Positions 8,712-16,005 of a stretch of DNA of 64,000 bases are shown here, one piece after another. The notes under the pieces were generated by a model that saw nothing but the letters and a program-made list of their open reading frames with translations, did no database searches and was not told the origin of the DNA. Location: assembly GCA_023404705.1 (NCBI GenBank), contig JAEYAU010000261.1, positions 1 to 64,000 on the forward strand, in the 5' to 3' direction. This DNA is from Pseudomonadota bacterium (GTDB lineage Bacteria > Pseudomonadota > Alphaproteobacteria > Rhizobiales > Xanthobacteraceae). The position numbers were made by a program, and so were the translations under genes. How positions within the stretch are numbered: the first letter of the stretch is position 1; every line of letters begins with the position of its first letter.

Positions 8712-9269
8712 TCAAACGCGGCGCCGACGTGCGGGTTCCGCTTCTTCTGCCTTGTCGAGCTCTTCCATTTCGTCGAGCACGGCCTCGGGAGCGACCTCCT
8801 TTTCGAGGTCCTCGATCTCGTGGTCGACCTCGCTCTGTGCACCGACCTTTTCGGCAATGGCCGAGACCATGGTGACCAGCCGCGTCACTTCATGCTCGGC
8901 GAGCAGGCTGATCTGCAGGTCGAGATCCGCGCGTTTGTCGGCGGCGGCTGCCATGCGATTCTGCGTGATCATCACGATCGTCGAGAGGAAGATCGCCTCC
9001 ACGGAGGCGAACATCGCGAGCATCACGAACTGCTCGTCCCACGCGGACACGCCAGGAATCCAACCGAGATTAGCGAGGATCCAAAATCCGAAAAAGAGGC
9101 TATGCACGCCCAAGGAAGCCATGCTGCCCGCGAAACGTGCGATCGCCTGCGCCAGGCGCTCCGGGAGCGTGGCGATGGCCTCCTCGCGCGCCCGCCGCTC
9201 CTGCAGCGACCGGATGTTGCGTTCGAGGACCGGAGTAAGCCCTTCGGAAGGTGGTCCGGGTTCGCGCAT
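8712..9269 (-). CDS. DUF1003 family membrane protein
   Basis: The 185-residue product has the DUF1003 arrangement: a charged helix (LPERLAQAIARFAGS), two membrane segments (HSLFFGFWILANLGWI and FVMLAMFASVEAIFLSTIVMI) separated by a short periplasmic loop, then the NRMAAAADKRADLDLQI signature, and a long acidic coiled tail ending in arginines. The ATG at 9269 (MREPGPPSEGL) is preferred; the frame upstream of it has no family likeness. It is 46 nt upstream of treZ on the same strand and may be cotranscribed. The molecular function of DUF1003 is not established. Confidence 0.85.
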   Translation of the reverse strand: MREPGPPSEGLTPVLERNIRSLQERRAREEAIATLPERLAQAIARFAGSMASLGVHSLFFGFWILANLGWIPGVSAWDEQFVMLAMFASVEAIFLSTIVMITQNRMAAAADKRADLDLQISLLAEHEVTRLVTMVSAIAEKVGAQSEVDHEIEDLEKEVAPEAVLDEMEELDKAEEAEPARRRRV

Positions 9270-9384
9270 GAAGCGCGCAGGCACGTGGGGATTCGTCTCC
9301 AAGCTTGTCTCGCGATGCTGTTTCAGCCGCGAGGGCAACCGCAGAGGGAACCGACTGGTTCCATGCCGGGGGCGCCGTGCCGGT

Positions 9385-9807
9385 TCAGCTCCGGGGCAGG
9401 CAAGCCGGCGCCGGCATGTCGCGGAAGCGCGCCGCGATCCGCGCGGCAAGCTCCGTCTGCTTGTGCAGGCCGAGCTTGGCGTAGATCCGGCCGAGATGCA
9501 CCCGCACGGTGTGGAAGCTGATGCGCAGTCGTCGTGCGATCGACTTGGTCTCGTGCCCGGCCGCGATCAGCAATGCGATCTCGAGCTCGCGCGGCGTCAA
9601 CTGCTCGACGAGATCGGGTCCGCCGGCGGGCTCTTTGCCGATGATGGCGTAGCAGCGTCCGGCTACGATGAATGTCCCGAGCGTGCCGCCCAGGGCCGTG
9701 TGGCCGTTCTCGACCGCAATGATGATGCAATCGGTGCCGCCGAGGGAGAAACGGGCCAGCGGCGGACTGTCCAAGTGAAGCGCGATCGGATCGACGACTT
9801 GCAACAT
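9385..9807 (-). CDS. LuxR-family DNA-binding regulator, short
   Basis: This 140-residue protein ends in a LuxR helix-turn-helix (LTPRELEIALLIAAGHETKSIARRLRISFHTVRVHLGRIYAKLGL, in part, residues about 70-130). The first 65 residues form several short strands (IALHLDSPPLARFSLGG, CIIIAVENGH) but are not a receiver domain and carry no obvious phosphoacceptor. It could sense a small ligand or be a constitutive activator. It lies upstream of DUF1003-treZ-treY in the same direction and downstream of the protease-containing run, so it could control either group. Confidence 0.85.
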   Translation of the reverse strand: MLQVVDPIALHLDSPPLARFSLGGTDCIIIAVENGHTALGGTLGTFIVAGRCYAIIGKEPAGGPDLVEQLTPRELEIALLIAAGHETKSIARRLRISFHTVRVHLGRIYAKLGLHKQTELAARIAARFRDMPAPACLPRS

Positions 9808-10014
9808 TGAAGCCCCTCGTTATCGCGTCTTGTTCTTTGAGCGCGTTTCGCGTGCGCGCCCGTTCTCGGGGCATGTGCAAGCCGTACCCGCCTGCTCGAG
9901 CGCCGACGCCTCGGCGCGCCCCCTCTGGACTCTCGATGACGTCAGCGATGTGTCGGTTGTGGAGCTCTCCTTGTTCAAACACTCTCTCGTGGCGCAAGCG
10001 TGGCGCATACCGGG

Positions 10015-10839
10015 TTACGGCAGCCGCACCATCTTGGCTGGTCCGGAGCGCGGCACCGTTGGATCCTTGAGGGCGCTGATCATGTCCGGAATGACGCGCA
10101 CGCCGCTGTTGGTGCTGCCGACCGGCGCCAGCACGGTCTCGCGCTTGCAGCCGTGCGAACGTCCTTCGGGATCGAGCAGGCCGGCCGTGTGCACACCGAT
10201 GATCGCCGGCTTGCCGTCGACCCGGGTGAGGATCGGGCTGCCGCTGTGCCCCGGACAGGTGTCGACCGTATGAAAGAGCCGGCGCGCATCCGCGCGCACC
10301 AGGCGCTCGCGGTCGCGCCACAGCGTCCCGATCGGCCGGTCGGACGGATAGCCCACGACCGTGACGCGTCCGCTATTGGCGACCTGGCGCAGCTGGTCAT
10401 TGTTCAGCGCGCGCACCGGCATGAACTGCTTGATCGTGTCCGGCACGGCTCGCTTCAGCCGAATGAGGCCCCAGTCCCACGACGAGCGGTTCGGTCCGTC
10501 GATGAAGCCGCGCGGGATCCAGAAGTCCAGCGCCTCGATCGCGCCATAGGGCGTGGTCTTGCGGTCGCTGCGCCCCGGCATCACGAAGATGCGCCGCGGC
10601 GCCGCCTTGCGCGCGATGCTCCAGATGCAATGCGCTGCCGTGAGCACGCGCCGCGGGCTGATCAGCGTACCGCTGCAGCCGGAGCATCCGCCGGACCCGA
10701 AGTCACGACAGAGATGCACGATGGTGTTCCAGGGAAATTCGCGCGTGCGGATTTCCTGCAAACGGGTGTCGACCGGCCCGATGATTGCAAGGTCGCCGTC
10801 ACCTTCGGTCCAAGCGTCTTCGATTCGTCTGTCGAGCAT
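10015..10839 (-). CDS. Trypsin/V8-like serine protease without signal peptide
   Basis: The 274-residue protein carries a full S1-type catalytic triad: H70 in VLTAAHC, D122 in SSWDWGLIRL, and S199 in CPGHSGSPIL. The GHSGSP form and DWGLIRL resemble glutamyl endopeptidase/V8-like proteases (S1B). Cysteines at 52 and 55 and others may form bonds. No signal peptide precedes the domain; the N-terminus is polar (MLDRRIEDAWTEGDGD), unusual for a protease of this class in a Gram-negative cell and suggesting export by a non-Sec route or use inside the cell. It ends the ten-gene minus-strand run and starts 3 nt after the previous gene. Confidence 0.85.
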   Translation of the reverse strand: MLDRRIEDAWTEGDGDLAIIGPVDTRLQEIRTREFPWNTIVHLCRDFGSGGCSGCSGTLISPRRVLTAAHCIWSIARKAAPRRIFVMPGRSDRKTTPYGAIEALDFWIPRGFIDGPNRSSWDWGLIRLKRAVPDTIKQFMPVRALNNDQLRQVANSGRVTVVGYPSDRPIGTLWRDRERLVRADARRLFHTVDTCPGHSGSPILTRVDGKPAIIGVHTAGLLDPEGRSHGCKRETVLAPVGSTNSGVRVIPDMISALKDPTVPRSGPAKMVRLP

Positions 10840-10842
10840 GAC

Positions 10843-11253
10843 CTACTCCGGTGTGCGTTCCGGCGCAGCCGTTTCGGGCTGCGCGGCCGCGGCTGGCGTG
10901 GGAGCAGGCGGCTCGGCCGAAATCGGAGCCGGCGGCATGATGACATCGCGCAGCCGCTCGAGGAGCTGTGCACGGTCCGCACGGCCCGAGAGGAAGGCGA
11001 TCGTCCGTTGCAAGAAGGCTTCCGCGTCGTCGCCGGTATCGGGCACCGGCGCGTGCGAGACCTCCATATGCTCGACGTGATCGCCCATATGTTCAAGGTG
11101 ATCGTCGTTGCGGGTGAAACGCTCGCGGCCGTCGTCATCGGCCTCGGCGAGCGCTGCTGCCACGAAGTTGTCGAGCATGGCGAGATCGCGAGCCGCGAAC
11201 CTCGCGCCGCCGCGTGCGGTCGGCCAAGTATTTGACACTGTTTGGTTTGACAT
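10843..11253 (-). CDS. Hypothetical protein with proline/alanine-rich tail
   Basis: The 136-residue protein has an N-terminal helical part (FAARDLAMLDNFVAAALAEADDDGRERF), a histidine-rich middle (DDHLEHMGDHVEHMEVSH), a second helix (AEAFLQRTIAFLSGRADRAQLLERL), and a proline/alanine-rich tail of about 30 residues. No signal peptide, membrane segment or known domain is visible. It lies 3 nt upstream of the serine protease gene, so the two are almost certainly cotranscribed; a chaperone or inhibitor of that protease is possible, but only the position suggests this. Confidence 0.7.
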   Translation of the reverse strand: MSNQTVSNTWPTARGGARFAARDLAMLDNFVAAALAEADDDGRERFTRNDDHLEHMGDHVEHMEVSHAPVPDTGDDAEAFLQRTIAFLSGRADRAQLLERLRDVIMPPAPISAEPPAPTPAAAAQPETAAPERTPE

Positions 11254-11381
11254 TGTCGGCTCCTTCGCCTGTCAGGGGGCAGCGGCGGAGAGCGTGCCGG
11301 CACTCTAGTCGTCCGCCGCGGCCGCGAAATCATCCGATCGGTTGACACCTCGTTGTGCCGTCGCGATCCGCTCCGGCGATG

Positions 11382-12197
11382 TCAGTAGGCTTCCTCGAAA
11401 ATTTCCTCGATGACCTCTTCGAAGGTCCGCGCGCTTCCCACATAGGACTTCGGATTCTCCTTCACCTGCAGCGCTGCCTCGTAGGCGTGCAGAAACTTCG
11501 CGGTCAGCGGGTAACCCGGAGCGGCCGTCACTTTCCCGTATGACACTTTGATCCCTCTGAGGGTCGGATCTGCCGCAAGCACGCGCAGCTTCTCGATCTC
11601 ACTCTTGAACGGATCCGATGGGAGCTGCTGCTGCGGCATGACGGCGGCGGCCGCCGCCATCTGCGCGATATGCTGGTGAATGGTGGCGGCGCCTTTCCCC
11701 ATGCTCTTGATTTTCGGCGCGCGCGAAACCGCGTTCTTCTTGGTGAGCAGGCCCTTGAAGTGCGACGCCACACGGGTTCGTATCGGTTTCGTCAGAGCCA
11801 TGCCGATATAGAGTGGGTCCGCGTTGTATTCCTCGTAGACGCGATAGAGCAGCCCGAAATCGGTCCTGTGTACCTTTGTGAAGAGCGTGGACGGCGGGGT
11901 GCTCGTGTCGAACAACGCGGCAAGCGTAATGCCGGGCTGCCAACCTCCGAATTCGCCCGGCAGCGTGATCGAGCCTTTCCCGGTTGCGACCTCGAAGCCC
12001 AAATTGCCTCCAGAGAAGTCGCCTTCGAGGAGGTCGCCCTCGACGTCGAGCTCATATTCGGCGCGGTTCTGCGCATGGCGCAGCGCTGTGCTGAGCGTCT
12101 GGTTGGCGAGCCGCTCGATCAGGGGCTCGCCACGCCGGCAGCGTCCGCAGCGGCAGCCATAGGCGTGGCCCATCGCCGGCCAGTTTTCGTGGGTCAT
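11382..12197 (-). CDS. GIY-YIG-like nuclease-domain protein with N-terminal GCxCxRC motif
   Basis: This 271-residue protein begins with GCRCGRCRRGE (cysteines 15, 17, 20). The middle contains a pattern fitting the GIY-YIG nuclease fold: GLLYRVYEEY (115-124), then LYIGMA (129-134), arginine and histidine in RTRVASHF (141-147), and, after a helical insertion (170-210), a helix with E240 and N248 (FLHAYEAALQVKENP) that matches the usual catalytic glutamate and asparagine positions. The first tyrosine motif is imperfect. It has no signal peptide. It overlaps the upstream gene by 4 nt. A role as a DNA-cutting effector is inference; the domain call is by eye. Confidence 0.65.
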   Translation of the reverse strand: MTHENWPAMGHAYGCRCGRCRRGEPLIERLANQTLSTALRHAQNRAEYELDVEGDLLEGDFSGGNLGFEVATGKGSITLPGEFGGWQPGITLAALFDTSTPPSTLFTKVHRTDFGLLYRVYEEYNADPLYIGMALTKPIRTRVASHFKGLLTKKNAVSRAPKIKSMGKGAATIHQHIAQMAAAAAVMPQQQLPSDPFKSEIEKLRVLAADPTLRGIKVSYGKVTAAPGYPLTAKFLHAYEAALQVKENPKSYVGSARTFEEVIEEIFEEAY

Positions 12198-13282
12198 GTC
12201 CCCATCCTCCGGATGACTTGCGTGCGGGTCGCGTTTGCACGCCGGGCGGCGGCCGCGAAGCGCTGCACCAGATCCGACTGCTGCGCGATCGCCGGCGCCA
12301 GGCGCTGCAGCGCGGGCGCAAGGGCCTGCGCGGGCAGTCCCTTCTGCTGTGCGACGCGAGCGACGCTCTGCAGCAGTCCCGGCGCCGCGCGCGCACCGGT
12401 GCTGCCGGCGCGTTGCGACAGCGAGCGGATGGCGCCCGAGAGACTACCGACGAGGCGCTGGCGCAATTCCGGCGGCAGCTGCGAAATTTGCGGCAGCAGC
12501 CGCTTGAGCGCGAGGCCGGCGAGCACCGGCGAGGCGGCCTCCAGCTCATCTTCCTCGATCGCGGCCTCGACGACGGCCTCGTAGCCGTCGAAGCCGTTGA
12601 CGCGAATTCCGCGCGCTTGCGGCGTGCCGCGCCGCACGAGGCCGTCCGTCAACCAAGCGGCCAACCGGGTCCGATCGGAGGGAGGGACGCCCGATCGAAG
12701 AGTCGGTGGGACCTGGTCGCCCGAGGTGACGAACGGCCGCGGCAGGGTCGGTGCATCGGAGGAGGGTGGACCGACCTCGGCTTCGAAATCTTCCTCGAAG
12801 TCGTCTTCGAACTCGTTCTCGAAGTCGTCTGCGAAATCACCCGCGAGGTCGCTTTCGAAGTCGTCCTCGAGCTCGTTCTCGATTCCGTCGAACCCATCGA
12901 AGCCGTTCGCGGCTTGCGCGAAGCCATCGCCGACCTCCGCTTCCCGCTCGAAGCGCGCGCCGCCGCCCGGCAGCTTGGGCGGCTTCGGAATCGGCTGGTC
13001 GTAGGGCGGGCCTGGCGGCTGCTTCGGCTTCGGCGGCAGCATCACGCCCTGCGACACCTTCTGCTTCGGCCCGAAGATCCGGCTCCAGAGACTGCCGAGA
13101 ATGCCCGGCAATGCGCCGAAGCCTCCCGTCTCGGCGGCGACCTGCTCGAGGAAGTCGGCCTCGTCGGCCGAGTCCTCGAGCGCGTTCACGACGATGCGAA
13201 TGAGCTTGCCTGACGACTTGCCGGCGCAGCGGCTGCAGCCGCAGCCCTCATGAGAACTTTCCATTTCGTATGCGTCCGTCAT
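12194..13282 (-). CDS. Acidic and alanine-rich protein with N-terminal GCxCxRC motif
   Basis: The 362-residue protein starts at ATG 13,282 (MTDAYEMESSHEGCGCSRCAGK). Residues 14, 16 and 19 are cysteines in the same GCxCxRC motif seen in the next gene. After a helix (LIRIVVNALEDSADEADFLEQ) comes a proline/lysine linker, then about 65 residues dominated by D, E, F and N (DDFESDLAGDFADDFENEF, in part), then a long helical alanine/glutamine/arginine-rich C-terminal half (VLAGLALKRLLPQISQLPPEL ...). The acidic tract and the helical part resemble the protein at 19,204-20,064, so the two are probably paralogues. Its start overlaps the preceding gene by 35 nt. Function is unknown; scaffold or cargo-loading roles are guesses. 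Confidence 0.75.
   Translation of the reverse strand: MTDAYEMESSHEGCGCSRCAGKSSGKLIRIVVNALEDSADEADFLEQVAAETGGFGALPGILGSLWSRIFGPKQKVSQGVMLPPKPKQPPGPPYDQPIPKPPKLPGGGARFEREAEVGDGFAQAANGFDGFDGIENELEDDFESDLAGDFADDFENEFEDDFEEDFEAEVGPPSSDAPTLPRPFVTSGDQVPPTLRSGVPPSDRTRLAAWLTDGLVRRGTPQARGIRVNGFDGYEAVVEAAIEEDELEAASPVLAGLALKRLLPQISQLPPELRQRLVGSLSGAIRSLSQRAGSTGARAAPGLLQSVARVAQQKGLPAQALAPALQRLAPAIAQQSDLVQRFAAAARRANATRTQVIRRMGT
12776..12905. repeat. Low-complexity coding repeat (acidic tract)
   Basis: Imperfect repeats of GAAGTCGTCTTCGAACTCG-type units occur here. Read on the minus strand they encode the alternating acidic/phenylalanine tract of the protein above. This is a degenerate coding repeat, not a CRISPR array, because unit spacing is short and irregular and there are no unique spacers. 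Confidence 0.7.
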
Positions 13283-14126
13283 GGGAGAGGTTCCACCAGA
13301 TGGCCGATGAGCCATCCCAGAGCGCGGCTTCGCCCTGATCGGTGGCTACATCGAGTTCGAGGAAATCGAAGTCGCTCGCGATCGTGGCGGCGACCGAAGC
13401 TGCCGCCAGCGTGCCGGGCGCCGTGATGGACAGGCCCGCGAGTCGGAGCTGCCCTCCCGCGAGCGGCACCGCGAGCCCGCTCGCGAACAGCGCCGGCAAC
13501 AGCGCGGCGCGCAACGGCTCGATCCAGGAGGGCTCGGTCAGCTGGCGGCATTCGATCCGCGCGCTCGCCAGGTGATCGACGAGCGCGGGGCGCGTCCCGT
13601 CGGGACCGAGCGGCGTGAGGATGATGGAGCGGCGGTCGCCGAGCGCAACGGCCAGGGCAAGAGTGTCGCGCGCGCAGTCCGCGAGCGTGTTCGGCGTGCC
13701 GCGCAGCTCGGCGCCCTCGCGCCGCGCGTCGAGGCCCGCCGCCAGCACATGGAAGCGATCGACGAAGCTGCCGTCGTTGTCCTTCGGCACGATCGACTCG
13801 CGCCGTCCGTCCGCGGGCCAGAACAGGCCCGGGCAGCTCTCGAGCGCGAGATCGTCACGCGCGCGCCGCCAGTCCTCGCGCACGCGCGCCACCGTGCTGG
13901 TGGCGGCCGCGTAGTCGCTGCTGCCGGCGAGATAGGTCACCAGGTGCTCGTCGGTCAGGAATGCGGCGTCGTCGACGATCGCCCAATGGCATTGCGGCAG
14001 CCAGATCGGCAGCACGCGCGAGAGCCCGAGGGCCCAGAAGAGGCCGGCCGGCATGAGAGAGATCGCCACGTCGAGGACGCAAGGCGGTCTCTTCCCAAAC
14101 GCATCCTCGGGCGGAACCCAGAGCAT
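13248..14126 (-). CDS. Hypothetical protein, 292 residues
   Basis: This is a soluble-looking protein with several tryptophans and short hydrophobic strands (LFWALGLSRVLPIWLPQCHW, in part) and a long alanine/leucine-rich C-terminal half containing LAGLSITAPGTLAAASVAATIAS. There is no convincing signal peptide, membrane segment or catalytic motif, and I do not recognise a family. Its last 35 nt overlap the start of the GCxCxRC acidic protein gene, and it is separated by 30 nt from the gene upstream, so it belongs to the same transcription unit. Confidence 0.7.
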   Translation of the reverse strand: MLWVPPEDAFGKRPPCVLDVAISLMPAGLFWALGLSRVLPIWLPQCHWAIVDDAAFLTDEHLVTYLAGSSDYAAATSTVARVREDWRRARDDLALESCPGLFWPADGRRESIVPKDNDGSFVDRFHVLAAGLDARREGAELRGTPNTLADCARDTLALAVALGDRRSIILTPLGPDGTRPALVDHLASARIECRQLTEPSWIEPLRAALLPALFASGLAVPLAGGQLRLAGLSITAPGTLAAASVAATIASDFDFLELDVATDQGEAALWDGSSAIWWNLSHDGRIRNGKFS

Positions 14127-14156
14127 GGCGCGACCTCACCCGGGACCTCATGCGCC

Positions 14157-15257
14157 TCACGGCACCATCATGTTGGCTTCGCGCGGCGGCAGGCCCACTG
14201 CCCAACGCAGATTCTCGGAGACACCGGGGAACCTGCGGCCTTCGTCGGTGAGACGGTAGGCGGCGATCCAGGCTTCCGCATGCGCGGCCGCGGGCCGTGC
14301 CTCGATCGCGAACTTCTGCGGATCCTCGCTGGTCGCGAAGTCGTTGCCCGAGATCCACAAGAGCACGCGCCGGCCGCTCTCCGCCATCTTGGCCCGCTGC
14401 GAGAGCTCGCGCGCGCCGCCGAGGTGGCGATTGAGCACCTGCTCGATCACGTCCCACTTGTTGTTGGCGTCGAACGACTTGAGGATGTCCGGCGTCTCGA
14501 ACAGCTCGAGCAGCTGCTTGAGATAGAGCCCGGTCTCCTGCGTCAGCGCGACGATGTTGCCGTAGCTCGAGCGGTCGAGCGCGTAGCGCAGGTCGGTCGC
14601 CAGGCGCTGCACGGTCGCGAGCGTGCCATAGGGCCGCTGCTCCAGCGTCTGCCCGCCGCGGATCACCTCGCCGATCGTGAGATCGCGGAAGTATTGCGCG
14701 AGCGACGTCATCAGCGCCACGAGCTGGTAGTGGAAGTTGACGTTGACGATCGCGCCCGCCGGTCGCGGCGCCTTGCCGTAATTGAAGGTGCGCATATAGG
14801 CGATGTGGCGGTCCTGCCGGCCGTAGCGCAGCGGCTGCCACTTCTCGAGCAGGTAGAGCCCGCGCGCGCCGGGTCCGCGCTGGATGCGCATGCGCCCGTC
14901 GCGGAACAGCCGGCGCAGGATCTCGGCGACGCGGAACGCGCCCATGCGCTCGTGCTGATAGATGTAGTAGAGCTCGGAGGCGGCGTGCAGCTGGCTCGGC
15001 ACCACCGCGTCGTCGAAGTCGGCGGTGAGCTTGGGCCAGGCGATCTCGCCGAACGGGATCGCGCCCTTGCCGCCGAGGCCGAGCAGATCCGAGAACGCCG
15101 CGCGATCGTCGCCGGCGGCCTCGTTGGTCAGAGCGCCGAAGCGGTTCTCGAGCTCGGCGGCCACGCGCTGACGTTCCTCGACCGGAAGTCCGTCGAGCTC
15201 CTCGCGTGCGAAGCGCTGCCAGAAGCGCTGAATGGTCTCGTAGGTATCGTATGCCAT
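14157..15257 (-). CDS. Hypothetical protein, 366 residues
   Basis: The protein is mostly helical and soluble by inspection, starting MAYDTYETIQRFWQRFAREEL. Notable stretches are ASELYYIYQHERMGAFRVAEIL (in part), a glycine-poor central region with many aromatic residues, and a helical FETPDILKSFDANNKWDVIEQVLNRHL block. No nucleotide-binding loop, HExxH or other catalytic signature is evident. It has no signal peptide. Its place within the one-direction ten-gene run is the only functional clue. Confidence 0.75.
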   Translation of the reverse strand: MAYDTYETIQRFWQRFAREELDGLPVEERQRVAAELENRFGALTNEAAGDDRAAFSDLLGLGGKGAIPFGEIAWPKLTADFDDAVVPSQLHAASELYYIYQHERMGAFRVAEILRRLFRDGRMRIQRGPGARGLYLLEKWQPLRYGRQDRHIAYMRTFNYGKAPRPAGAIVNVNFHYQLVALMTSLAQYFRDLTIGEVIRGGQTLEQRPYGTLATVQRLATDLRYALDRSSYGNIVALTQETGLYLKQLLELFETPDILKSFDANNKWDVIEQVLNRHLGGARELSQRAKMAESGRRVLLWISGNDFATSEDPQKFAIEARPAAAHAEAWIAAYRLTDEGRRFPGVSENLRWAVGLPPREANMMVP

Positions 15258-15325
15258 CGCTGGACCCCGCGGACATCGGCCCTGTTAAGGTGAGTTGATC
15301 AGCTCTCTTGCTCTTCTCGTCGGCC

Positions 15326-15955
15326 CTAGCGGGGCGCGTCGTGGTTCTGCGCGGCGGGCTTTAGCGGCTTTCCCGTCGCAGGCTTGCCCTTGCCGCCGCC
15401 CGTCTGCGGAGGGTCGAGCGGCGCGACGCAGGCCGGAGCCGGGCAGTCGTGCTTGAACCCGACATAGGTTCCGATCCGCGTGATGGCGTAATGCGCCATG
15501 GCGAGCTTCTTCATGGCTTCGACCGACCAGGCGGCGCCTTGCCGATAGGGCTCCATGAGCTTTCCGCAATCGACCGGCTTGCCGCTTTTCTGCGCGCCGT
15601 CCAGGTCTGCGCCGAAGCCCCTGATATACGCCGTGACGTTTTCCAGCCCCTTGTGTGCGCCGATGATTGATTGCTCGAGGTCGCCAAGATCCTTCTTCAG
15701 GGCTGCGTCGTCGCTGATCTGAAGAACGACCTGCGTTCCGTGCTGGCCGTGATGGTCGTCACGGCCGTTGTGGCCGTCCTGGTGGTCCTTATCGGCCGGA
15801 AGCCTGGGCGAATAGGCCAGCAGGGCCATCAACTCTTCGGCGGTCAGCGTGATCGTGCGCTGGTGTGGCGGATAGTCGTATCGCTGGTCGGTCAAATAAG
15901 CATTCCGCTGTTCCATCAGCCAGCGAGCGGCCTTTCCCTGAGTCTGCATGATCAT
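15326..15955 (-). CDS. Hypothetical protein with His/Asp-rich segment
   Basis: This 209-residue protein begins MIMQTQGKAARWLMEQRNAYL. Residues about 55-75 form a histidine/aspartate/glycine-rich tract (DKDHQDGHNGRDDHHGQHG) that could bind divalent metal. The region after it is helical (AALKKDLGDLEQSIIGAHKGLEN), and there is a pair of cysteines in HDCPAPACVAPLDPP near the C-terminus. No known family, signal peptide or membrane segment is seen. It is flanked on both sides by genes in the same direction with gaps of 50-70 nt. Confidence 0.7.
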   Translation of the reverse strand: MIMQTQGKAARWLMEQRNAYLTDQRYDYPPHQRTITLTAEELMALLAYSPRLPADKDHQDGHNGRDDHHGQHGTQVVLQISDDAALKKDLGDLEQSIIGAHKGLENVTAYIRGFGADLDGAQKSGKPVDCGKLMEPYRQGAAWSVEAMKKLAMAHYAITRIGTYVGFKHDCPAPACVAPLDPPQTGGGKGKPATGKPLKPAAQNHDAPR

Positions 15956-16005
15956 CTCCTTGCTCGATCGCGCCGCAGGCGCATCGGTTTGAAATCGGGT
16001 CCGCT

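Noticed and set aside
12776..12905. Short repeats resembling a CRISPR array
   Set aside because: Units are degenerate, irregular and in frame with an acidic protein tract; no spacers of even length and no cas genes are near.
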